Origin: Methylobacterium sp. AMS5
GTDB lineage: Bacteria; Pseudomonadota; Alphaproteobacteria; Rhizobiales; Beijerinckiaceae
Assembly: GCF_001542815.1 (NCBI RefSeq)
Contig: NZ_CP006992.1
Coordinates: 2,485,501-2,549,500, forward strand
Length of the DNA: 64,000 bases
Reading direction: 5' to 3'
Below, one piece after another: positions 30,001 through 42,000 of the stretch. Under the pieces are notes generated by a model. It was not told the origin of the DNA. It saw nothing but the letters and a program-made list of their open reading frames with translations, and did no database searches. How positions within the stretch are numbered: position 1 is the stretch's first letter; each line of letters opens with the position of its first letter. Made by a program: the position numbers and the translations under genes.

Positions 30001-33000
30001 GGGCGCGCTGGTCTCGATCGAGAGCATCGATCCCGGCATCGGCGGCAACGACACCGTCACCGCCAAGGACGGCAACGTCACGGCGCTCGGCGGCGCCGGT
30101 GCGGACCGGATCACGCTCGGCAAGGGCACGCAGGTCGTGCTCGGCGACAGCGGCTCGGCCACCTTCGTCGATGGCATCATCGCGACGGTGACCTCGACGG
30201 CGACCGAGATCGGCGGCAACGACACGATCGAGGCCACCGAGGGCGACACCACGATCCTCGGCGGTGCGGGCGCGGACACGATCAAGGTCGGCGCGGGCAA
30301 CCACGTGATCCTGGGCGACAGCGGCAAGGCGGTGTTCCGCAACGGCCGTGCCCAGCGCATCGAATCGATCACGCCCGAGGTCGGCGGTGCCGACATCATC
30401 ACGGCTGAGGACGGCGCCTCGCGGATCATCGGCGGCGCGGGTGGCGACACCATCACCACCGGCGCGGGCAACCACGTCATCCTCGGTGACAGCGGCGAGG
30501 CCGACTTCACCGTGACGGTGACGGACGGGTTCACGACCAGCGTGCTGGCGCGGATCGCCACCACCGCGCCTTCCATCGGCGGCGGCGACACGATCACCTT
30601 CGGCGCGGGCAACAACGTCGTGCTCGGCGGCATGGGTGGCGATACGATCAAGGGCGGCGACAGGGGCGCGGTCATCCTGGGCGACAACGGCATCGTCACC
30701 TTCGATGCCCTCGGCCGGATCCAGCGGGCGCTCTCCTTCGACACCGCGATCGGCGGTGACGACACGATCACCATCGGCGACGGTAACAACGTCGTGCTCG
30801 GCGGTACGGGCCGCGACACGATCACGATCGGCGACGGCAACAACGTCGTGCTCGGCGACAGCGGTCAGGCCGATTTCGAGGCCGGCATCATCGTCGAGAT
30901 CGCCAGCATCAGCCCGGAGGTCGGCGACACGGACACGATCGCTCTCGGCAGCGGACGCAACACCGTCGTCGGCGGTGCCGGCGGCGACAGCATCACCGCG
31001 GGCATCCGCAACGGCGTGAAGCTCGGCACCGGCACCAACGTCATCCTCGGCGATGCCGGCCATGCCCGGCTCACGACCGCCGGCCTGCCGATCGTGGTCG
31101 AGACGACCTACGACAACGTCGGCGGTGACGACACGATCACCGTGGGTGACGGCGTGGCCGTGATCCTCGGCGGCTCGGGCAGCGACATCATCTCGGCCGG
31201 CGACGGCCGCAGCACGGTGCTCGGCGACAACGGTCAGGCGACCTTCGACGCGCAGGGCCGCGTGCTCCAGGCGGCGACCACCGCCGCCACGGCCGGCGCA
31301 CGCGACGAGATCACCCTCGGCGATGGCGGCAGCGTCGTCATCGGCGGCGTCGGGGCCGACAAGATCCAGACGGGATCGGGCACGGACGTGATCCTCGGCG
31401 ATAACGGTAGCGCCGTGTTCCTGAACGGGGTCCTGGTCTCGATCGAGACGATGGAATCCACCTTCGGCGGCGGCGACGCCATCGTGGCGGGCGAGGGCGA
31501 CAACGTGGTGTTCGGCGGCGTCGGCGCCGACGACATCACCACGGGGGCCGGTCTCGACATCATCCTCGGCGACGACGGTGCGGCGACCTTCGCGCAGGGC
31601 AAGCTGGTGCGTGTCTCGACCAAGAACGAGAGCGTGGCGGGCGACGACACGATTCGCGCGGGCAACGGCGACAACGTCGTGCTCGGTGGCTCGGGCAGCG
31701 ACACCATCACCACCGGCATCGGCGCCGACCTCGTGTTCGGCGACAACGGCGCCGTCGACTTCGTGGACGGCGTCCTGCGCGAGGCTCTCAGCGAGCGCGC
31801 CGGCGGCGGCGGTCGCGACATCATCGTCACCGGCGCGGGGGCCGACCTCGTCATCGGCGGCCTCGGCGGCGACACGATCGATGCCGGCAAGGACGATACG
31901 GACGCTGACATCGTCTTCGGCGACAACGGCCACATCACCTTCGATGCCCTCGGCCGCGTCTCGCTCGCCGAGACCGTCGATCCGACGCTCGGCGGCGACG
32001 ACGAAATCCTGGGCGGCGCGGGTGCCAACCTGATCCTCGGCGGCGCGGGCTCGGACACGATCACCACGGGGGCCGGCGCGGATATCGTGCTGGGCGACAA
32101 CGGCAGTGTGATCTTCGCAGGCGGAATCCGCTTCGAGGCCAAGAGCGACCTGTCGGGCGGCGCGCGCGACACCATCGTCACCGGTGCCGGCGCCGACCTC
32201 GTCATCGGCGGTCTCGGTGGCGACACGATCGATGCCGGCAAGCTCGATGCCGACGACGACATCGTCATCGGCGACAGCGGCCACATCACGTTCGACGGCC
32301 TCGGCCGCGTGATCCGCGCGGAGGCGACCGATCCGACAGCCGGCGGCGACGACAGCATCGACGTCGGTGGCGGCAGCAACATCGTCATCGGCGGCGCAGG
32401 CTCCGACACGATCACCGCAGGCGGTGGCGCGGATGTGGTCCTGGGCGACAACGGCTTCGTGACGTTCACAGGCGGAATCCGCCTGGAGGCCAAGAGCGAT
32501 CCGGCCGGCGGCGCACGCGATACGATCCGGACCGGTGCCGGCGCCGACCTCGTCATCGGTGGCCTGGGCGGCGACATGATCGATGCCGGCCAAGACGATG
32601 CGGACGACGACATCGTCTTCGGTGACAACGGCCACGTCACCTTCGACGAGCTGGGGCGCGTCAAGCTCGCTCAGAGCGTTGATCCGACCAGCGGCGGCGA
32701 CGACAGCATCGAGGCCGGCTCCGGCAACAACATCATCCTCGGTGGCGCCGGTTCCGACACCATCACCACGGGTTCGGGTGCCGATGTCGTGCTGGGCGAC
32801 AACGGTGCGGTGACCTTCTCAAGCGGAATCCGCCTCGAACTGACGAGCGGCCGTGACGGCGGTGCTGCCGACACCATCATCACCGGAGCCGGCGCGGACC
32901 TCGTCCTCGGCGGTCTGGGCGCCGATACGATCGATGCCGGAAAGAATGATGCCGACGCCGACATCGTCTTCGGCGACAACGGCCACGTCACCTTCGACGG

Positions 33001-36000
33001 CCAGGGCCGCGTGCAGCGCGCCGAGAGCCTGGATTTCGGCCTCGGTGACGACGACAGCATCGATGTCGGCGGCGGCGACAACATCGTGGTCGGCGGCACC
33101 GGTGCCGACCGGATCACGGCGCTCGGCGGTAACGACGTGGTGCTCGGCGACGACGGTCGCGCCACCTTCGAGACCAGCGGTCGCGTGAAGCGGGCCGAGA
33201 GCTTCGACCTCGGCTTCGGCGGCAACGACACGATCGATGTCGGAGCCGGCGACAACGTGGTCATTGCCGGAGCCGGCAGCGACGTCGTGACCGCACGCGG
33301 CGGCAACGACGCGGTGATCGGCGATGGCGGCTACGCCGAGTTCGAGGCCGGCGTACGCGTGGTCTTCGTCTCGGCCGATGCCACGGGCGCCGGCAACGAC
33401 CGGATCGAGGTCGGCGACGGCGACAACGTCGTGCTGGGTGGCTCGGGCACCGACACCATCACGACCGGCGCGGGCGCCGACGTCGTGCTGGGCGACAACG
33501 GCACGATCCGCTTTGCAGGCGGAATCCGTCTGGAGATCGTCAGCGACCGGATCGGTGGTGCCTCCGACACGATCACCACCGGAGCCGGCGCGGATCTCGT
33601 GCTCGGCGGCCTCGGTGGCGACACGATCGATGCCGGCCAGGCCGACACCGACGCCGACATCGTGTTCGGCGATAACGGCCACGTCACCTTCGACGCGACC
33701 GGTGGCGTGATCCGTGCCGAGAGCTTCGATGCCGGCTTCGGCGGAAACGACGAGATCAAGGTCGGCGGCGGCGACAACCTCGTCATCGGCGGCACCGGGG
33801 CCGACACGGTCACGGCGCTCGGCGGCGGCGACATCGTCATCGGCGACAACGGCTACGCGGTGTTCGAGGCCGGCGTGCGGATCGAGTTCGCCTCGACCGA
33901 GACCGCCGACGGCGGCAACGACCGGATCGAGGCCGGTGACGGCGACAACGTCGTGATCGGCGGCTCGGGCAGCGACACCGTCACCACGGGCGTGGGCGGC
34001 GACATCGTTCTCGGCGACAACGGTCTCGTCGCCTACGAGCTCGGCATCCGGGCGCGGGTGGTCAGCGACCGCAACGGCGGGGCGCGCGACCTCATCGCCA
34101 CGGGTGCGGGCGCCGACGTGGTGCTCGGCGGCCTGGGCGCCGACACGATCGATGCGGGCCGGCTGGATACGGATGCCGATGTCGTGTTCGGCGACGACGG
34201 CCACGTGACCTTCGATGGTCAGGGCCGCGTGAAGCGGGCCGAGAGCCTCGATCCGGGCTTTGGCGGCGACGACACCATCGACGTCGGCGGCGGCGACAAC
34301 CTCGTCATCGGCGGCACGGGTGTCGACGTGATCACCGCGCTCGGCGGTAGCGACATCGTGCTCGGCGACCAGGGCTACGCTCTGTTCGCCGCCGGTGTCC
34401 GCGTCGAGGTGGCCTCGACCGAGACCGGCGACGGCGGCAACGACCGGATCGAGGCCGGTGACGGCGACAACGTCGTGCTCGGCGGCTCGGGCAGCGACAC
34501 CATCACCACGGGTGCGGGCGCGGATATCGTGCTCGGCGACAATGGCCTCGCCACCTTCGAACTCGGCATCCGTTCCCGCATCGTCAGCGACCGCAATGGC
34601 GGCGCGCGCGACACCATCGCCACCGGTGCGGGCGCCGACGTGGTGCTCGGCGGTCTCGGTGCCGACACGATCGATGCCGGACAAGCCGACGACGATGCCG
34701 ATGTGGTCTTCGGCGACGACGGCCAGATCACCTTCGATGCGCAGGGCCGCGTGAAGCGGGCCGAAACCCTCGACGTCGGCTTCGGCGACGACGACGAGAT
34801 CAAGGTGGGCGGCGGCGACAACCTCGTCATCGGCGGCGCGGGCAATGATGTCGTCACGGCTTTGGGCGGCAACGACGTCGTCATCGGCGACCATGGCTAC
34901 GCCGTGTTCGAGGCCGGCGTGCGCGTCGCGTTCGCCTCGACCGACACGACGGATGCCGGCAACGACCGGATCGAGGCCGGCGACGGCGAGAACATCGTGC
35001 TCGGCGGTTCGGGCAGCGACACGGTCGTCACGGGCATCGGCGGCGACATCGTGCTCGGCGATAACGGCCTCGTCCGGTTCGAACTCGGGATCCGTGCTGT
35101 CGTCCAGAGCAGCCGCGATGGCGGAACGCGAGACGTCCTCAGGTCCGGTGCGGGCGCCGACGTGGTGCTCGGCGGCCTCGGCGCCGACACGATCGATGCC
35201 GGCCGGGACGATTCCGATGCCGACATCGTGCTGGGCGATGACGGCCGCCTCACCTTCGACGCTCAGGGCCGCTTGATGCGCGCCGAGAGCCTCGACCCGA
35301 CCTTCGGTGACGACGACGTGATCGAGGCGGGCGGTGGCGACAACGTCGTTATCGGTGGCACGGGCACGGACACGATCACCACGCTCGGCGGCAACGACGT
35401 GATCCTCGGCGACAACGGTTATGCGCTGTTCGAGCAGGGCGTGCGCGTGGCGTTCGCCTCGACCGATCCGGATGACGGCGCCCGCGACGTGATCAAGGGC
35501 GGCGACGGCAACAACATCGTGATCGGCTCCGCCGGCTCGGACGACATCACCACAGGCTCGGGCGCCGATCTCGTACTCGGCGACATGGGCGTCGTGACCT
35601 TCGAGAACGGTCTCGTCCGCGAGATCTACACCACTGATGAGCGCCGCGGCGCAGGCGACGTCATCCGCGGCGGCGACGGCGACAACATCGTCTTCGGCGG
35701 CGCGGGCCGTGACGAGATCACCACCGGCACGGGTGCGGATCTCATCCTCGGCGACTTCGGCGAGGCAAGCTTCACCGGCGGGCGTCTCGTGCGCGTGGCC
35801 ACGCTGAACCCGAACCGCGGCGACGACGACACGATCGTGGCGGGCGACGGCGACAACGTCATCCTCGGCGGCTTCGGCAGTGACACCATCACCGCCGGCT
35901 CCGGCGCGGACGTGGTGCTCGGCGACAACGGCCTTGCCACCTTCCGCACCGACGGCAAGCGGATCCTCGTTCGTACGACGGATGTGGAGATCGGCGCGAC

Positions 36001-39000
36001 CGACACGATCGCAGCGGGCGACGGCGACAACCTCGTTATCGGCGGCACGGATGCCGACACGATCGCCACCGGCAAGGGCGCCGACGTGATCCTCGGCGAC
36101 TTCGGTTCGGTCAGCTACGACGCGGCCGGGCTGCTTGCGCAGATCCTGTCCACCGATACGGGTCTGGGCGGCTCCGACACGATCACGGCGGGCGACGGCA
36201 GCGATACGATCCTCGGCGGCTTCGGCTCCGACACGATCACCGCGGCCGACGGCAGCAAGACCGTGCTCGGCGACAGCGGCCAGCTCGACTACGCGGCGGG
36301 CGTGCCGACCCTGGTGCAGAGCCTGACCCCGGCTCTCGGCGCGGCCGATACGATCAAGCTCGGCAACGGCCGCAAGCTCGTCATCGGCGGCGCCGGCGGC
36401 GACCTCATCGACGGCGGGTCCGGCGATGCGGTGGTGCTCGGCGATGCCGGCTCGGTGCGGCTCGCCGATGGCAGCCCGGTTCGGGTCGAGAGCACGGACG
36501 TCGCCGTGTCCGGCGACGACACCGTCACGCTCGGCGCCGGCAACGGCGTGGTGCTCGGCGGCTCGGGTGCCGACAAGCTGACGCTCGGCGCGGGCCGCTC
36601 GGCGGTGCTCGGCGACAACGGCAGCGTCGATCTCGACGCGTCCGCGCGGCCGGTCGAGATCACCTCGACGGCGCCGGAGGTCGGCGGCCGCGACGTGATC
36701 GTGGTCGGCGATGGCGGCTCGGTGGTGATCGGCGGCGTCGGCGCCGACACGATCAGCACGGGCTCGGGCTCGGACGTGATCCTCGGCGACAACGGGGCGG
36801 TGACGCTCTCGACCCTCATTCCGGTCTTCGTGCGCACGACGAATGCGGGTGTGGGCGATGCGGACGAGATCCGGGCGGGCGAGGGCGACAACGTCGTGCT
36901 CGGCGGCGCCGGTGGCGATACGATCGTGACGGGTTCGGGCCGCGACACGGTGTTCGGCGATGCCGGACAGGTCCGCTTCGATGCGAAGGGCCTGGTCGAG
37001 CGGGCCGAGAGCCTGGACACGGCCATCGGCGGTGACGACACCATCGAGGCGGGCGCGGGCGACAACCTCGTCCTCGGCGGCGCGGGCGCCGACACGATCA
37101 CGATGCTTGGCGGCAACGATGCTGTGCTCGGCGACAACGGTGTGGCGGTCTTCGCGGGCGGCGTGCGGGTGAGCCTTGCCAGCACGGCTCCGACCGAGGG
37201 CGGCAAGGACACGCTCCTCCTCGGCGACGGCGACAACCTCGTTATCGGCGGCACGGATGCCGACACGATCGCCACCGGCAAGGGCGCCGACGTGATCCTC
37301 GGCGACTTCGGTTCGGTCAGCTACGACGCGGCCGGGCTGCTCGCGCAGATCCTGTCCAGCGATACGGGCCTGGGCGGCAACGACACGATCACGGCGGGCG
37401 ACGGCAGCGATACGATCCTCGGCGGCTTCGGCTCCGACACGATCACCGCGGCCGACGGCAGCAAGACCGTGCTCGGCGACAGCGGCCAGCTCGACTACGC
37501 GGCGGGCGTGCCGACCCTGGTGCAGAGCCTGACCCCGGCTCTCGGCGCGGCCGATACGATCAAGCTCGGCAACGGCCGCAAGCTCGTCATCGGCGGCGCC
37601 GGCGGCGACCTCATCGACGGCGGGTCCGGCGATGCGGTGATGCTCGGCGATGCCGGCTCGGTGCGGCTCGCCGATGGCAGCCCGGTTCGGGTCGAGAGCA
37701 CGGACGTCGCCGTGTCCGGCGACGACACCGTCACGCTCGGCGCCGGCAACGGCGTGGTGCTCGGCGGCTCGGGTGCCGACAAGCTGACGCTCGGCGCGGG
37801 CCGCTCGGCGGTGCTCGGCGACAACGGCAGCGTCGATCTCGACGCGTCCGCGCGGCCGGTCGAGATCACCTCGACGGCGCCGGAGGTCGGTGGCCGCGAC
37901 GTGATCGTGGTCGGCGATGGCGGCTCGGTGGTGATCGGCGGCGTCGGCGCCGACACGATCAGCACGGGCTCGGGCTCGGACGTGATCCTCGGCGACAACG
38001 GGGCGGTGACACTCTCGGCCCTCATTCCGGTCTTCGTGCGCACGACGAATGCGGGTGTGGGCGATGCGGACGAGATCCGGGCGGGCGAGGGCGACAACGT
38101 CGTGCTCGGCGGCGCCGGTGGCGATACGATCGTGACGGGTTCGGGCCGCGACACGGTGTTCGGCGATGCCGGACAGGTCCGCTTCGATGCGAAGGGCCTG
38201 ATCGAGCGGGCCGAGAGCCTGGACACGGCCATCGGCGGTGACGACACCATCGAGGCGGGCGCGGGCGACAACCTCGTCCTCGGCGGCGCGGGCGCCGACA
38301 CGATCACGACCGAAATCGGTGCGGACGTCATCCTCGGTGACAGCGGCGAGGTGCTCTACGCGGGCGGCCGTCTCGTCCAGGCGCGCAGCCTGGATGCCGG
38401 GATCGGCGGCCGGGATACGATCAAGGCGGGTGAGGGTGCCAACATCGTCATCGGCGGCATGGATGCCGACGTGATCGAGACCGGCTCCGGCCGCGACGTG
38501 ATCCTGGGCGACAGCGGCCTCGTGCGCCGCGACGCCGACGGCCTCGCGCAGGCGGTCTCGACCGACACCGCTCTGGGTGGCGACGACACGATCCGGGCGG
38601 GCGAGGGCGACAACCTCGTCCTCGGTGGTGTCGGCGCGGACACGATCGACACCGGAGCCGGCGCGGACATCGTGCTGGGCGACAGCGGTGACGCTCGGTT
38701 TGAGCTCGGTGTGATCACCTCGGTGACGACACTCGACGCGCTCAACGGCGCGGGCGACACGATCCGGGCGGGCGACGGCGACAACCTCGTCCTCGGCGGT
38801 CTGGGCGGTGACGCGATCGCCACCGGCACGGGCAACGACACCATCGTCGGCGACCAGGGCCGGGCCGGCTTCTCCGGCGGCGTCATGGTCGTGCTCGAAA
38901 CGATCGACCCGAGCGCGGGCGGCGACGACCAGATCGTGGCGGGCAACGGCGACAATCTCGTCCTGGGCGGTGTCGGTGCGGACCGCATCATCACCGGCAC

Positions 39001-42000
39001 GGGCGCCGACATGATCCTCGGCGACAACGGCCGGGCGGATCTCGCCCTGGCCGCGGGTCGCGCGGTGATCCGGCGTGTGGCCTCCACCGATCCGCTCGCG
39101 GGCGGCGACGACCGCATCGAAGCCGGCGACGGCAACGACTTCGTGGCCGGCGGCACCGGGGCCGACGTGATCCTCGGCGGCGGCGGACACGACGTACTGT
39201 TCGGCGATCACATGCTGTACGACCGGGCTCTGCCGGTGAACCAGCGCGCGGTCTCGATCTTTGCCGCTGCGACCGATGGCGGGGGCAACGACACGATCGA
39301 GGGCGGCGCCGGCGACGACTTCCTCTACGGCCAGCAGGGCGACGACACGCTCCGCGGCGGCGAGGGGGACGACGACATCACCGGCGGTCACAACGTGCTC
39401 GGCGGGGCCGACGGCGACGACCTCATCAACGGCGGCGTCGGCGCGGATGTGATCCTCGGCGACAACGGCGTCATCACCCGCAACGTGCTCGTAGACGACG
39501 TGAAGTCGGTCACGTGGCAGCGCAATCCCGGCACCTTCGCCGACACGGTGATGCGCGACGTGCTGCGCTTCGACCTCATCGACTTCGTCGGCGGCAACGA
39601 CGCGATTGCCGGCGGCGCGGGGGATGACCGGATCTTCGGTCAGATGGGCGACGACCTCATCTACGGTGAGGAAGGATCCGACGAGATCGTGGGCGGCCTC
39701 GGCCGCGACAGGATCGATGGCGGCACCGATGTCGACTATCTCCTCGGTGACGAAGGCCGGATCGTCCGCGCCTTCACCAAGGACGGCGCGGCGGTCCTCA
39801 ACAGCGACGGCACTTGGCACCGCGACGTGGTGCTGGAGGAGATCGGCACCGTCACCGCTGCCATCGCCACCGACGCGCAGTCGGCTGCCGCACGCACGGC
39901 CGACCTCGCCGAGAAGCTGGCGCAGGCGGACCTCGTCCTCGCAGTGGGCGCCCGTGACGGGTCGGGCACGCGCCTGACCGCGGCGGGGGGAGCCTGGGCG
40001 ACCTCCGCACTGACCGTCTCGCTGGCCAGGGCCGACGACGACATCATCGCGGGCGGCGACGGCAACGACGTGCTGTTCGGCCAGCGCGGCAACGACACCC
40101 TGATGGGCGGGGCCGGCGACGACCTGATCTACGGCGACCGCGCCTCGAACCTGTCGGAGATCGCCTCCGACAAGCCGACCATCGTCAACGCCATCCGGCT
40201 GATCGGTGCCGCGGCCGAGACCGGCCTCGTTCTGCCGCTCGGCGGCGAGGTCGTGGTGCCGGCCCTCAACCTCCTGCCCGGCGCGTTCGGCGCCGGGGCT
40301 CCGCGCATCGAGGTGTATCCCTCGATGGCGGGCGTGGTCTCCGACATCGCCGGGTCCGATCCGATCCGGCGCGGTGATGGCGCGCTGCTCACCGTCACTG
40401 CCTCGCTGGTTCCGAGCCTCTACGGCACCAACAATGTGCTGGCGGGCAACGACATCATCGAGGGCGGCGCGGGCAACGACACGATCTATGGGGACAGCAG
40501 CGAGACCTACACACTCGACGTGACGGCCTACGCCGCGCTCAACGGCCAGATCGACAAGGTGTCGGCCTCGGTCTCCGATCTGCTCGGCGTCTTCGCCACG
40601 CTCAGCCGCGGTGTCGACCTCCTGCAGGGCGGCCCGAGCCGGACGATCGCCTATGGCAACGACACCATCACCGGTGGCGAGGGCGACGACTTCATCGTCG
40701 GCGATGCCGCCCGCACCATCGTGCAGGGATCGGGGCCGCTGCGCAGCCTGTCCATCGACGCGGCCCTCGCGCTCAGCGATGCCCTTTCCGATATGCGCTC
40801 GGTCATCACCGACCTCGCCATGACGGGCCGGGTCGCGCAGGCTGCGGTGACGGTGAAGCTGGAGGCGATGGCGCAACTGCCGCTGAACCAGATCCTCGCC
40901 TACGGCCTGCCGGAGGGCATGGGCAAGAACCACGTGGTGTCGATCGGCAACGACAGCATCGATGGCGGCGCGGGCGACGACCTCGTGGTCGGCGACACCC
41001 TCGTCATGTTCCAGCCCGGCGTGGCGCGCGGCCTCGCCGTCCACGATCCCGCGACCGCGTCCGCTGCGGCCCAGGTCGAGGCGGCCGTGTTCACGCGCGC
41101 CGCCGAGCGGTTCTCCGCGATGCAGCAGCACCTCGCGGCGGACTTCCCGGTCGATCTGAAGTCGGTCGCCCTCCACTGGATCGTCTCCATCGCCTCGCGC
41201 GGCGACAGCTTCCTGAGCGGGAACGACCGGATCGACGGCGGCGACGGCAACGATCTGCTGATCGGCGATACCGGCTTCATCCAGTTGCCGGCCGCCAATG
41301 CGGCGCAGAGCCAGCGCGTGACGGCCGCGACCCTCGGCGAGGATCGTGACCAGGTCGAAGCCCGCGTGCTCGGCGCCGGTGCGACCGGCCTCGAGGGGGA
41401 TCTCGATGCCTGGAACCGCTCGGCGTGGGACGCCTTGGCGGGGAGCGTCGTCAGCTGGCGCAACCCGCTCTACGGCGGCCTCGCCTGGAGGAGCCCCTTC
41501 GGCTTCGGCGGCCAGCAGAATCTGACTGCGGGCTACCGCGGCTGGATCGCGGCTCCGAGGGATGCCCGGTTCGACCTGCAGAGCGTGCTGTTCGATATCC
41601 GCTTCATCCTGGGCGTGCCGGACCTCGCGCAGCCGGCCTCCGGCGTCTATGCCGGCGCGATCAAGGCGGGTGAGGACATCATCTCGGGTGGTGCGGGCAG
41701 CAACCGGACCTTCGGTGCGAAGGCGACGCTCGTGCCGACGGTCGATGCCGACGGCCGGATGGTCGGGCCGAACGCCTTCACGGTGCTGCTGCCCACCAAC
41801 CTCGGGATGCTGCAGGGGAGCTTCACGCCTCTGATGTTCCCGAACAGCATCGGTGTGATCAACACGGCCGGCGTCGGAACGCAGTTCCTCAACTTCCACT
41901 ACGGCGTTGCCGTCGCCGGGAAATGGGGTGCCTCGTCGCTGGCGACCTACGCTCAGACCTACGGCGCTTCCGCTGCCAACCCGCTCGGGCTCAACGTTTC

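Larger units (their letters stand above)
28615..39480 (+). repeat. About sixty 'LGDNG' calcium-type repeat units of about 57-58 aa
   Basis: Counting by eye gives about sixty I/V-L/F/I-G-D-x-G octads (mostly LGDNG, LGDSG, FGDNG), one per 56-58 residues in the simplest stretch (28.9-30.5 kb). Each unit has the form G-G-x-D-T-I-x-x-G-x-G-D-N-V-V-I/L-G-G-x-G, then A-D-T-I-T-x-G, then the LGDNG octad and a x-V/A-x-F-x-x-G strand. The Gly/Asp spacing is that of RTX-type parallel beta-roll repeats that bind calcium, with an added longer hairpin. Higher-order periods inside the array are given separately. Confidence 0.9.

Noticed and set aside
28900..38300. Regularly spaced repeats that could suggest a CRISPR array
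   Set aside because: The repeats are in frame with the giant gene, their periods are multiples of three, the 'spacers' encode conserved protein, and no cas genes are present.
8342..41899. Very long minus-strand open frames opposite the giant gene (8342-13630, 14672-17800, 21209-32635, 32819-41899)
   Set aside because: They are Arg/Asp/His/Gly-rich mirrors of the plus-strand repeats, produced by high GC and codon bias that keep antisense stops rare. They have no independent domains, starts or ribosome sites, and their repeats follow those of the sense gene.
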